64,000 bases of DNA from Pseudomonas citri (GTDB lineage: Bacteria; Pseudomonadota; Gammaproteobacteria; Pseudomonadales; Pseudomonadaceae). Location: the NCBI RefSeq assembly GCF_025336485.1, contig NZ_JAODAB010000015.1, positions 83,873-147,872 of the forward strand, read 5' to 3'. Below the pieces are notes generated by a model, which made no database searches, had not been told where the DNA came from, and saw nothing but the letters and a program-made list of their open reading frames with translations. Positions 56,620-64,000 of the stretch are shown here, piece after piece (the stretch's first letter is position 1; each line of letters starts with the position of its first letter). The translations under genes were made by a program, and so were the position numbers.

Positions 56620-58221
56620 TTATGGGTTCAGGCTGACGCCCGAGAACACGTTGCGACCGAAGGGGCTGACCTTGAACCCTTCGACTTTGGCACTCAGCGG
56701 CTGGTTGACCGTCGAGTGGGCAACAGGGGTGATCGGCACTTGCTGCTTGAGCAACTGCTGGGCTTGTTTGTAGAGCGCGGTGCGCTGGTCGCGGTCGGTG
56801 ACGACCTTGGCCTGCTTGATCAGCTTGTCGTAATTCTGGTCACACCACATGGAGTAGTTGTTGCCGCCAATGGCGTCGCAGCTGTACAGCGTGCCCAGCC
56901 AGTTGTCCGGGTCGCCGTTGTCGCCGGTCCAGCCGATCAGGCTGATGTCATGCTCACCATTTTTGGTGCGCTTGATGTACTCGCCCCACTCGTAGCTGAC
57001 GATCTTCACTTTCAGGCCGATCTTCGCCCAGTCGGCCTGGAGCATTTCGGCCATCAGCTTGGCGTTGGGATTGTACGGGCGTTGCACGGGCATGGCCCAG
57101 AGGGTGATTTCGGTGCCTTCCTTGACCCCGGCAGCCTTGAGCAACTCCTTGGCTTTTTCCGGGTTGTAGGGCGTGTCCTTGATGGTGTCGTCGTAGGACC
57201 ACTGGGTCGGCGGCATGGCGTTGACCGCCAACTGCCCCGCGCCCTGGTACACGGCGTTGAGAATGCCTTGCTTGTTCACCGCCATGTCCAGCGCACGACG
57301 CACTTCGACCTGGTCGAACGGTTTGTGGCGGGTGTTGTAGGCGATGTAGCCGAGGTTGAAACCGGGCTTCTCGATCAGTTGCAGCTTGGTGTCGCTTTTC
57401 AAGGCCGGCACATCGGCAGGGCGTGGATGCAGGGTGACCTGGCACTCGTTGGCCTTGAGCTTCTGCACCCGCACCGAAGCGTCGGTGTTGATGGAGAAGA
57501 TCAGGTTGTTCAGCTTGACCCGTTCCGGCGCCCAGTACTGCTTGTTGGCGACGTAGCGGATGTTGGAGTCTTTCTGGTAGCTCTTGAACTCGAACGGCCC
57601 GGTGCCGATCGGCTTCTGGTTGATGTCGCTCGGCTTGCCGTTCTTGAGCAACTGCTCGGCGTATTCGGCCGACAGGATCGCGGCAAAACTCATGGCGATG
57701 TTCTGGATGAACGCGGCGTCCACCTTGTTAAGGGTCATGACCACCGTCAGCGGGTCGGTCTTCTCCACCTTGGCGATGTTCTTGTTCAGGCTCATGCCGT
57801 TGAAGTACGGGAACTCGGTGGGGTAGGCCTTGCGGAACGGATGCTGCGGATCGAGCATGCGGTTGAAGGTGAACAGCACGTCGTCGGCGTTGAAGTCCCG
57901 GGTCGGGGTGAAGTAGTCGGTGGTATGAAACTTCACGCCTTCGCGTAGGTGAAAGGTGTACGTCAAGCCATCTTCGGAAATGTCCCACTTGGTCGCCAGT
58001 CCCGGGACGACATTGGTCGCGCCTTTTTCGAACTCGGCCAGCCGGTTATACAGCGGCTCGGCGGCGTCGTTGTCGGTGGCCGTGGTGTACTGCGCGGTGT
58101 CGAAACCGGCCGGGCTGCCTTCGGAACAGAACACCAGGCTGCCGGCGGCGGCCTGGGCCATGGACGTCGCGGCCAACAGGCCGGTGCCCAGCAAAGCGGA
58201 AAAAACCAAAGTATGGCGCAT
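56620..58221 (-). CDS. Peptide-binding periplasmic protein, second copy
   Basis: 533-residue family 5 binding protein with signal peptide (MRHTLVFSALLGTGLLAATS, cut near AQA). The mature start is AAGSLVFCSEGSPAGFDTAQ. Conserved DGLTYTFHLREGVKFHTTDY, GTGPFEF and GWTGDNGDPDNWLG. GAGGGAG precedes the ATG at 58221. Closest to the copies at 58528 and 60408. Confidence 0.92.
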   Translation of the reverse strand: MRHTLVFSALLGTGLLAATSMAQAAAGSLVFCSEGSPAGFDTAQYTTATDNDAAEPLYNRLAEFEKGATNVVPGLATKWDISEDGLTYTFHLREGVKFHTTDYFTPTRDFNADDVLFTFNRMLDPQHPFRKAYPTEFPYFNGMSLNKNIAKVEKTDPLTVVMTLNKVDAAFIQNIAMSFAAILSAEYAEQLLKNGKPSDINQKPIGTGPFEFKSYQKDSNIRYVANKQYWAPERVKLNNLIFSINTDASVRVQKLKANECQVTLHPRPADVPALKSDTKLQLIEKPGFNLGYIAYNTRHKPFDQVEVRRALDMAVNKQGILNAVYQGAGQLAVNAMPPTQWSYDDTIKDTPYNPEKAKELLKAAGVKEGTEITLWAMPVQRPYNPNAKLMAEMLQADWAKIGLKVKIVSYEWGEYIKRTKNGEHDISLIGWTGDNGDPDNWLGTLYSCDAIGGNNYSMWCDQNYDKLIKQAKVVTDRDQRTALYKQAQQLLKQQVPITPVAHSTVNQPLSAKVEGFKVSPFGRNVFSGVSLNP

Positions 58222-58527
58222 GACGCTCCCTCTCTCGTTCGGGGTGTTTTTAACAGTGAACCACTGTCCGTCCAGGGACAGTCCGGAGCACTGGGCTCAT
58301 TCCATTGCGTAGCGATGCCGCAGGGCAGGCAAGCCGTCCAGGTCCCGACGGTATGGGCCGTGGACCAAGCGGTAAATGCGTAATGCCTGAAAGACTTGTG
58401 GGAAAAGGCGATACGTCCTAAACCCACTGCTGTGGTACGCAGTGCTTTGGGATGTAGGTGATTTCCTGGAGTCTTGGCTTAAAGCAACGATGTGGCGAGG
58501 AAGCAAGCTCCCTCGCCACAGGTCACC
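58222..58527. other. 306-base gap between binding-protein genes
   Basis: No gene supported. A REP-like hairpin lies at 58491-58520. Nearer the start at 58221 is CTGTCC/GGGACAG pairing around 58265-58285. The middle shows nothing recognisable. It probably contains the promoter of the 56620-58221 gene. Confidence 0.5.
58491..58520. terminator. REP-type hairpin after third binding-protein gene
   Basis: Perfect 10-bp stem TGTGGCGAGG / CCTCGCCACA with a 10-base AAGCAAGCTC loop, 7 bases beyond the stop of the 58528-60153 gene. GTGGCGAGG-AGCTTGC is another REP word in fluorescent pseudomonads. Confidence 0.7.
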
Positions 58528-60153
58528 TTATTTGCTGACGCTGACGCCGTAGAAGGAGTTCAAGCCGAATGGGCTGATCTTGAAGTCCTGCACGTTGGCG
58601 CGCATGGGTTGATACACCGTCGAGTGAGCGATAGGTGTCATGGGCACGGCATCCTTGAGGACGTGTTGTGCCTGTTTGTACAGTTCGGTGCGCTTGGACT
58701 GGTCGGTGGTGCGCTTGGCTTCCTTGACCAGACCGTCGAACTTCTTGTCACACCATTTGGAGAAGTTGTTGCCGGCCAGCGAGTCGCAGCCGAACAGCAC
58801 GTTGAGCCAGTTGTCCGGGTCACCGTTGTCACCGCTCCAGCCGATGATCATCGCCTGGTTCTCGCCACCTTTGGAACGCTTGATGTACTCGCCCCACTCG
58901 TAGCTGACGATGTTCACGTTCAGGCCGATCTTCTTCCAGTCGGATTGCAGCATCTCGGCCATCAGCTTGGCGTTCGGGTTGTACGGACGCTGCACCGGCA
59001 TCGCCCACAGGGTGATGTTGGTGCCTTCCTTGACGCCGGCGTCCTTGAGCAGCGCCTTGGCTTTCTCAGGATCGTACTTGGCGTCCTTGATGGTGGTGTC
59101 GTAGGACCATTGGGTCGGCGGCATGGCGTTGACAGCCAACTGGCCGGCGCCCTGGTATACCGAGTCGATGATCTGCGGCTTGTTGACCGCCATGTCCAGC
59201 GCCTGGCGGACTTTCAGGTCAGCCAGCACGTTCGGCTCGTTGCTGCCCTTGATCTTGTCCATCACGTTGTAGGCGATGTAGCCCAGGTTGAAGCCGGCCT
59301 GATCAGGCATCTTCAGGTCCTTGTCTTCCTTCAGCGCCTTGAGGTCTGCAGGACGAGGGAAGAGGGTGACCTGGCATTCGTTTTTCTTCAGCTTCTGGAT
59401 ACGCACCGACGGGTCGGTGGTGATGGCGAAGATCAGGTTGTCGATCTTCACATCTTCAGGCTTCCAGTAGTCCTTGTTGCCGGTGTACCGGATGTTGGAG
59501 TCTTTCTGGTAGCTCTTGAACACGAACGGGCCGGTGCCGACCGGTTTCTGGTTGATGTCGGGGGCCTTGCCTTCCTTGAGCAACTGCGCGGCGTACTCGG
59601 CGGACTGGATCGAGGCGAAGCTCATGGCCATGTTCTGGATGAACGCGGCGTCGACATCCTTGAGGGTGAACTTGACGGTGTGGTCGTCGACTTTCTCGAC
59701 CTTGGTGATGTTGGTGTCCATCCCCATGTCGGTGAAGTACGGGAATTCGGTTGGGTAGGCCTTACGGAACGGGTCATCCTTGCTGATCATTCGGTTGAAG
59801 GTGAACAGCACGTCGTCGGCGTTGAATTCGCGGGTTGGCTTGAAGTACGGGGTGGTGTGGAACTTGACGCCTTCGCGCAGATGGAAGGTGTAGCTCAGGC
59901 CGTCGGGGGAAATGTCCCACTTGGTCGCCAGGCCCGGAATCACAGCGGTGCCGCCGCGTTCGAACTGGGTCAGACGGTTGAAGATGGTTTCTGCAGAGGC
60001 GTCGAAGTCGGTTCCGGTGGTGTACTGACCCGGGTCAAAACCGGCCGGGCTCCCTTCGGAGCAGAACACCAGGTTAGTCGCAGCGGAAGCGAAGGGTGCG
60101 CTGGCCAGTAAGCCTGCGCCGACTAAAAACGGAATGACCGCGTGTTTAAGCAT
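58528..60153 (-). CDS. Peptide-binding periplasmic protein, third copy
   Basis: 541-residue family 5 binding protein. The signal peptide MLKHAVIPFLVGAGLLASAP (cut near FASA) fixes the start at 60153, with GAGG upstream; an in-frame start at 60279 adds a non-signal stretch. The mature part begins ATNLVFCSEGSPAGFDPGQY and ends FGLNSFYGVSVSK. Strong resemblance to the 56620 and 60408 copies suggests tandem duplication. Confidence 0.92.
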   Translation of the reverse strand: MLKHAVIPFLVGAGLLASAPFASAATNLVFCSEGSPAGFDPGQYTTGTDFDASAETIFNRLTQFERGGTAVIPGLATKWDISPDGLSYTFHLREGVKFHTTPYFKPTREFNADDVLFTFNRMISKDDPFRKAYPTEFPYFTDMGMDTNITKVEKVDDHTVKFTLKDVDAAFIQNMAMSFASIQSAEYAAQLLKEGKAPDINQKPVGTGPFVFKSYQKDSNIRYTGNKDYWKPEDVKIDNLIFAITTDPSVRIQKLKKNECQVTLFPRPADLKALKEDKDLKMPDQAGFNLGYIAYNVMDKIKGSNEPNVLADLKVRQALDMAVNKPQIIDSVYQGAGQLAVNAMPPTQWSYDTTIKDAKYDPEKAKALLKDAGVKEGTNITLWAMPVQRPYNPNAKLMAEMLQSDWKKIGLNVNIVSYEWGEYIKRSKGGENQAMIIGWSGDNGDPDNWLNVLFGCDSLAGNNFSKWCDKKFDGLVKEAKRTTDQSKRTELYKQAQHVLKDAVPMTPIAHSTVYQPMRANVQDFKISPFGLNSFYGVSVSK

Positions 60154-60188
60154 GTTGGCCTCATGATTTGTTGTCATTTTTGGATTGA

Positions 60189-60209
60189 GGGCGACCTCGT
60201 GAGTCGTCC
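60189..60209 (-). promoter_or_regulatory. Leader stem-loop, copy 2
   Basis: 21-base minus-strand element GGACGAC, loop TCACGAG, GTCGCCC, 36 bases before the start of the 58528-60153 gene. It matches the copy at 54999-55019 except for two bases. Confidence 0.5.
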
Positions 60210-60407
60210 TGCGGATACTTATGCAGGCCCCATACCCAATGCAAGATCCAGAGCGGTCACAAGTCTGAAACAGTGGCACGAACGTACCTTAATGTCGCAT
60301 CTGTGTAAGTTCTGACGTAGTTGATCGTTTGCGCGTGTTGTTTTGGGGCGAATTACGCGCTTTCGCGGTGCGCGGCGAGGCTTTTGCGCACCGGAAAGGG
60401 GCAGGTT

Positions 60408-62009
60408 CTACTTCTTCAAACCCACGCCGTAGAAGGGTGTGAGGCCGAACGGGCTGAGCTTGAAGTCCACCACTTGCCTGTTTATCGGCTGGAAGACGGT
60501 GGAGTTGGCGATCGGCGTGATCGGCACCTGTTGCTTGAGGATTTTCTGCGCTTGGCGGTACAGGTCGACCCGTTGCTGGCGATCGGTGGAAACCTTGGCC
60601 TGCTGGATCAACCGGTCGTAGGCTGGGTCGCACCACTTGGCGTAGTTACTGCCCTTGACCGCCGCGCAGCTGTACAGCACGCCCAGCCAGTTGTCCGGGT
60701 CGCCGTTGTCGCCGGTCCAGCCGTAGATCATCGCGTCGTGTTCGCCATTCTTGGCGCGCTTGATGTACTCGCCCCATTCATAGCTGACGATATTGGCCTT
60801 GATGCCGATTTTCGCCCAATCCTGCTGGATCATCTGCGCCGACATCCGCGCGTTGGGGTTGGAGGCGCGCTGCACCGTCATCGCCCATAAGTCGATGGTT
60901 GTACCAGGCGCCACCCCGGCTTCCTTGAGTAGCGCCTTGGCCTTGGTCACGTCGTGGGGGGCGTCCTGGATGGCCGGGTCGAACGACCATTGGGCCGGTG
61001 GCAAGGCGTTCTGCGCCAGTTGCCCGGCGCTCTGGTACACCGCCTTGATGATCGCCGGTTTGTCGATGGCCATGTCCAGAGCCTGGCGCACCTTGAGCTG
61101 ATCCAGGGGCGGATGTGTCACGTTGTAGGCCAGAAAGCCCAGGTTGAAACCGGGCTGCTTGAGCGCTTGCAGGTTCGGGTCCTGCTCGATCACCTCGATG
61201 TCGGCGGGGCGTGGATAGCCACTGACCTGGCATTCACCGCGCTTGAGCTTTTGCAGGCGCACGGCGGCGTCCGGGGTGATGGAGAAAATCAGGTTGTCGA
61301 GCTTCACGTCCTCGGGTTTCCAGTACGCGGTGTTGGCGGCGTAGCGGATCTGCGAGTCCTTCTGGTAGCGCTTGAACACGAACGGACCGGTGCCGACGGG
61401 TTTCTGATTAAGGTCGCCGGCCTTGCCTTCCTTCAACAGCTGCGCGGCGTATTCGGCGGACTGCACGGAGGCGAAGCTCATCGCCAGGTTCTGCACGAAG
61501 GCGGCGTCGACGTTGTTCAGGTTGAAGCGCACGGTGTGCTCGTCGACTTTTTCGATGCTTTTGATCGTGGTGTTCAGGCCCATGTCGGTGAAATACGGCG
61601 ATTCGGTCGGGTAGGCCTGGCGGAACGGGTGTTGCGGGTCAAGCAGGCGCTGGAAAGTGAACAGCACGTCGTCGGCGTTGAAGTCGCGGGTGGGGGTGAA
61701 ATAGTCGGTGGTATGGAATTTCACACCCTCGCGCAGGTGGAACGTGTAGGCCAGGCCGTTGGCGGAGACATCCCAGCTTTTCGCCAGCCCCGGTTCGACT
61801 TCGGTGCCACCGCGCTTGAACTGGGTGAGGCGGTTGAAGACGGTTTCGGCCGAGGCGTCGAAGTCGGTGCCGCTGGTGTATTGGCTGGGGTCGAACCCGG
61901 CGGGGCTGGCTTCGGAGCAGTAGACCAGGGTGTTCGCGGCCTGGGCCATGGGAACGCTGCTGATCAGGGCGAGGGTGAGTAGAAGTGGTTTGAAGGTAGT
62001 CCGGTCCAT
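60408..62009 (-). CDS. Peptide-binding periplasmic protein, fourth copy
   Basis: 533-residue family 5 binding protein with signal peptide (MDRTTFKPLLLTLALISSVP, cut near AQA). The mature start is ANTLVYCSEASPAGFDPSQY. AAGGGA precedes the ATG at 62009. It is the first gene of the peptide-uptake cluster in transcription order, read toward dppF. The 254-base gap to the next copy holds the second leader stem-loop. Confidence 0.92.
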   Translation of the reverse strand: MDRTTFKPLLLTLALISSVPMAQAANTLVYCSEASPAGFDPSQYTSGTDFDASAETVFNRLTQFKRGGTEVEPGLAKSWDVSANGLAYTFHLREGVKFHTTDYFTPTRDFNADDVLFTFQRLLDPQHPFRQAYPTESPYFTDMGLNTTIKSIEKVDEHTVRFNLNNVDAAFVQNLAMSFASVQSAEYAAQLLKEGKAGDLNQKPVGTGPFVFKRYQKDSQIRYAANTAYWKPEDVKLDNLIFSITPDAAVRLQKLKRGECQVSGYPRPADIEVIEQDPNLQALKQPGFNLGFLAYNVTHPPLDQLKVRQALDMAIDKPAIIKAVYQSAGQLAQNALPPAQWSFDPAIQDAPHDVTKAKALLKEAGVAPGTTIDLWAMTVQRASNPNARMSAQMIQQDWAKIGIKANIVSYEWGEYIKRAKNGEHDAMIYGWTGDNGDPDNWLGVLYSCAAVKGSNYAKWCDPAYDRLIQQAKVSTDRQQRVDLYRQAQKILKQQVPITPIANSTVFQPINRQVVDFKLSPFGLTPFYGVGLKK

Positions 62010-62176
62010 GAAATCCCTTGGCGATGGTGACGTTCGCGGCAGGGTACCGTTGCGGGTAGGGAGGGTGGAAATATCGAAAAGTGAGGGGGACCTTGGGTTT
62101 GGGTATACCTGTGTGTTGTTTGGCTTTTGACGAGGCGGCGTGACAGCAGGTTCATCGATACTTGCCCTTGAACGGA

Positions 62177-63538
62177 TCAGTGTTCATGGCGCGATTTCCA
62201 GGACATGAACTCCGATGGTCGTAACCCGTAGCGCGCTAGAACACCTTCATGCAATCGCCGGAGTTCTTCGACGATCAAGGCTTGGACCTCAAGCTGCTCA
62301 TTTTCTGAAACCTGCCCTGCTACCGAGCGTTGAATGCAGAGCAGGGGGTCAACCTCTGGGTGAGTAACGACCTCGTGAATGGTCGTTTTGATGAAGTCCC
62401 GCCAGGCAAGTCGAAGGGGATCCGGTTCTGCAAGGCCCTGCTTGATTGCCAGGTATTCCTGCGTTGACCGTTCGTAGGCCCAGAGGTAAAGGTCGCGAAG
62501 TAACTCTATCCGGGTCATTTCATAGACACCTAAAGTGGCGCGGCTGTAGGCCTGCTCGGGTACATCCAGGAATGTCAGGGGGCACAAGTTAGCGCGAAAC
62601 AACGGCAGGTTCGCCGCCAACCGGGATGTGCGTTTGTTGATGTCGGCAAACGGCTGTAAGTAGGGCAGCTGTACCATCATGAAGAAGGACTGCTCGAAGG
62701 GATCAGTAATTTTATTGGCCTTACTGAGCAGAGCGTCCAGTGCGTTCTCAATCTGCTGTGGCGTTGACAGTGGGCGGTAGGTGCTTTTTCCAATGTCAAC
62801 GGCGTGCTGACGAATTCGACCTTCGTCCGCTGGGTTTGGAAGTAGGTTTTCGGCCAGGGCGCTGTGTAGGTTCATCAAGGTGTAGCGGTTGAACTCGGCA
62901 CTTTCGATGTTCTCGACCAGCAGCTCGATTGCCGCCTTATGGTTCAAGATCATCTGTGTTTCGATAGCCGCTTTGCCTCGTGCAGCTTTGCCATGCTCAA
63001 TGAGCTTTCGTGTGTCTATGCGCGAGTAGGTGTTCCCTTCCAAGTGACTGGATGCCCACGACAAATCAATCAGTAGACGATTTAGAACAGCACGGCTATA
63101 TGTGCCCGCCGGTTCCACTGCATCAGTGGTTTTACCCATTCTGTGCAGTTGGCGCCGCAAAGACTCGGATAAGTAGCTGGTTTCGTTCGGTTGGTAGGCG
63201 TCTAGAAAGTCACGCTGGTAACCCACGGGTTTGCGCGCCTCTGTTGGCTGATTGATGTAGGCGAGTATGTCCCGGCTATCTGCGGACAGTGGAATAAAGG
63301 ACGGGAAACTATCGGTGCCCGTATCCAATGCGCTGGCGTCAGCCGGGGCAGTTGCGCCGAAATAGCGTCGTGCCCTGCCTTCACCGCTTACTGTGATTTG
63401 ACCGCTCTCGATCAGCTTTGCAATCAACCGCTGCGCTGTCCTACGAGCAATGTCAGGGTGTCTGACCAGGAGCTCGGTCAGCGTCAATCCGTTCCCGGAT
63501 GCCTGGATGCTGTTCAGTATTTCAGTGCTTGGAGGCAT
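62177..63538 (-). CDS. Fic-family protein with altered catalytic motif
   Basis: 453 residues from ATG 63538. An N-terminal winged-helix region (about 1-70; GLTLTELLVRHPDIARRTAQ) precedes a Fic domain. An inhibitory-type motif SSHLEGN (Ser163-Glu167-Gly168) is present, matching (S/T)xxxE(G/N). The Fic core reads QPFADINKRTSR at 295-306, with Gln295 where the catalytic His is expected. Fic enzymes normally transfer AMP to Ser/Thr/Tyr of targets. An in-frame GTG at 63712 would add 58 residues, but that stretch is packed with operator-like repeats and has a poorly placed ribosome-binding site. Confidence 0.82.
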   Translation of the reverse strand: MPPSTEILNSIQASGNGLTLTELLVRHPDIARRTAQRLIAKLIESGQITVSGEGRARRYFGATAPADASALDTGTDSFPSFIPLSADSRDILAYINQPTEARKPVGYQRDFLDAYQPNETSYLSESLRRQLHRMGKTTDAVEPAGTYSRAVLNRLLIDLSWASSHLEGNTYSRIDTRKLIEHGKAARGKAAIETQMILNHKAAIELLVENIESAEFNRYTLMNLHSALAENLLPNPADEGRIRQHAVDIGKSTYRPLSTPQQIENALDALLSKANKITDPFEQSFFMMVQLPYLQPFADINKRTSRLAANLPLFRANLCPLTFLDVPEQAYSRATLGVYEMTRIELLRDLYLWAYERSTQEYLAIKQGLAEPDPLRLAWRDFIKTTIHEVVTHPEVDPLLCIQRSVAGQVSENEQLEVQALIVEELRRLHEGVLARYGLRPSEFMSWKSRHEH

Positions 63539-63566
63539 GGCTGCGTTGGCGCCGTTTAAATGATGT

Positions 63567-63645
63567 TGGCGCAATTTTGGCGCAGTTTTCAGAACTGCGC
63601 CATTTCCGATTGTGAGTGTGGCGCAGTTCCTGGCTATCTGCGCCA
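63567..63645. promoter_or_regulatory. Cluster of TGGCGCA/TGCGCCA half-sites upstream of fic
   Basis: TTGGCGCAATT (63567-63577 region) and TTGGCGCAGTT repeat directly at 11-base spacing. The second forms a perfect 10-bp palindrome, TGGCGCAGTT (63578-63587) with AACTGCGCCA (63593-63602). Further half-sites lie at 63619-63628 and 63639-63645. A likely operator array for the Fic gene, possibly bound by its own winged helix. Confidence 0.5.
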
Positions 63646-63768
63646 CGACGAGGGGGCGAGGGGCTTGTTCACGAAGGCGCTCTAGAGGAATTTCAATGAC
63701 TTCGATATCCACCCCCGTCGCTCAAATGAGGGCGGTAGATTTGACTTTTCACAAGGGTCCAGTTGCTG

Positions 63769-63798
63769 GCTGTCCACATTCCATAAAACGTGGACAGC
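63769..63798. other. Inverted repeat GCTGTCCAC/GTGGACAGC
   Basis: Perfect 9-bp arms at 63769-63777 and 63790-63798 with a 12-base spacer. It could be an operator or hairpin. Nothing coding is supported in 63713-64000. Confidence 0.45.
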
Positions 63799-63845
63799 AC
63801 GTCGCGCGCTGTTTTAAGCGATGTCAACGCGATTTTGCGGACTTG

Positions 63846-63873
63846 GTGGGCAAAGCTTGCTCGCGATGGCGGT
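63846..63873. repeat. Half REP element
   Basis: GGTGGGCAAAGCTTGCTCGC followed by GATGGCGG, a REP word without an inverted partner. Confidence 0.6.
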
Positions 63874-63923
63874 CTGATGGTTGACCGGGAACATATCCAT
63901 TGCTTCGGTAACGGCCACTTATG

Positions 63924-64000
63924 GGGACTGTCAGATTTTTTGTGTTCGGGCCGGTAGCGGCCTGCCGTCAGGCAGGCCTTGATTTCACCAGGTCGGCCTG
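63924..64000 (-). mobile_element. Possible end of an IS256-type insertion sequence (partial)
   Basis: GGGACTGTCAGA followed by a T-run and TGTGTTC (63924-63947) resembles terminal inverted repeats of IS256-family elements. Inside it a short minus-strand frame (QADLVKSRPA, stop at 63968-63970) could be the C terminus of a transposase lying beyond the window. A perfect 8-bp stem sits at 63959-63978. Identification is tentative. Confidence 0.25.

Noticed and set aside
58297..58506. Short minus-strand frame between two binding-protein genes
   Set aside because: 69 codons with no ribosome-binding site, overlapping a REP-type hairpin, no recognisable motif.
63713..64000. Open minus-strand frame reading into the window from 64000
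   Set aside because: Composition and sequence resemble no protein, and the frame crosses a REP and an inverted repeat.

Overview
The window looks like chromosomal DNA of a Pseudomonas in the fluorescens group. The evidence is the protein sequences, GC-rich codon use, GTG/TTG starts, REP-type repeats around GTGGGAGCAAG, and gene order. From memory, much of the order matches P. aeruginosa blocks: dnaJ-dapB-carA-carB-greA-yhbY-rlmE-ftsH-folP-glmM-tpiA-secG-rimP-nusA-infB-rbfA-truB-rpsO-pnp, nadC-DUF1631-ampD-ampE-chemoreceptor, fruR-fruBKA, and the dpp peptide transporter cluster. No database was searched; synteny statements are recalled knowledge.

Layout. Positions 214-23.6 kb hold the housekeeping block: chaperone DnaJ, lysine/peptidoglycan precursor synthesis (DapB, GlmM), carbamoyl phosphate synthase (CarAB), folate (FolP), glycolysis (TpiA), secretion (SecG), membrane proteolysis (FtsH), and the transcription/translation group (GreA, RlmE, RimP, NusA, IF2, RbfA, TruB, S15, PNPase). 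tRNA-Leu(GAG) and initiator tRNA-fMet lie between secG and rimP; tRNA-Thr(CGT) follows pnp. From 23.9 to 31.4 kb come a small DUF6388-like gene, nadC, a DUF1631 protein, ampD-ampE and a chemoreceptor. From 31.4 to 41.7 kb come tatD-fruR, the divergent fructose PTS operon fruBKA with a recognisable FruR/Cra operator, and a PepSY-flavoreductase.

At 41.7-45.3 kb is an accessory island with an AT-rich upstream region. It holds a 755-residue protein whose first ~413 residues resemble XaxA/YaxA alpha-pore-forming toxins. A second, mostly helical, unit of about the size of the B component follows in the same chain, and then an unrecognised 302-residue gene. This is the most interesting locus in the window. 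speC (ornithine decarboxylase) and prfC (RF3) then diverge from a 613-base gap containing a 16-bp perfect inverted repeat that brackets a structured element.

From 49.4 to 62.0 kb, on the minus strand, lies a peptide-uptake locus: four paralogous periplasmic binding proteins, an OprD-family porin, and one DppBCDF permease/ATPase set. The last part holds a Fic-family protein with glutamine where the catalytic histidine is expected. Upstream of it is a dense cluster of TGGCGCA/TGCGCCA half-sites. The window ends in possible mobile-element sequence.
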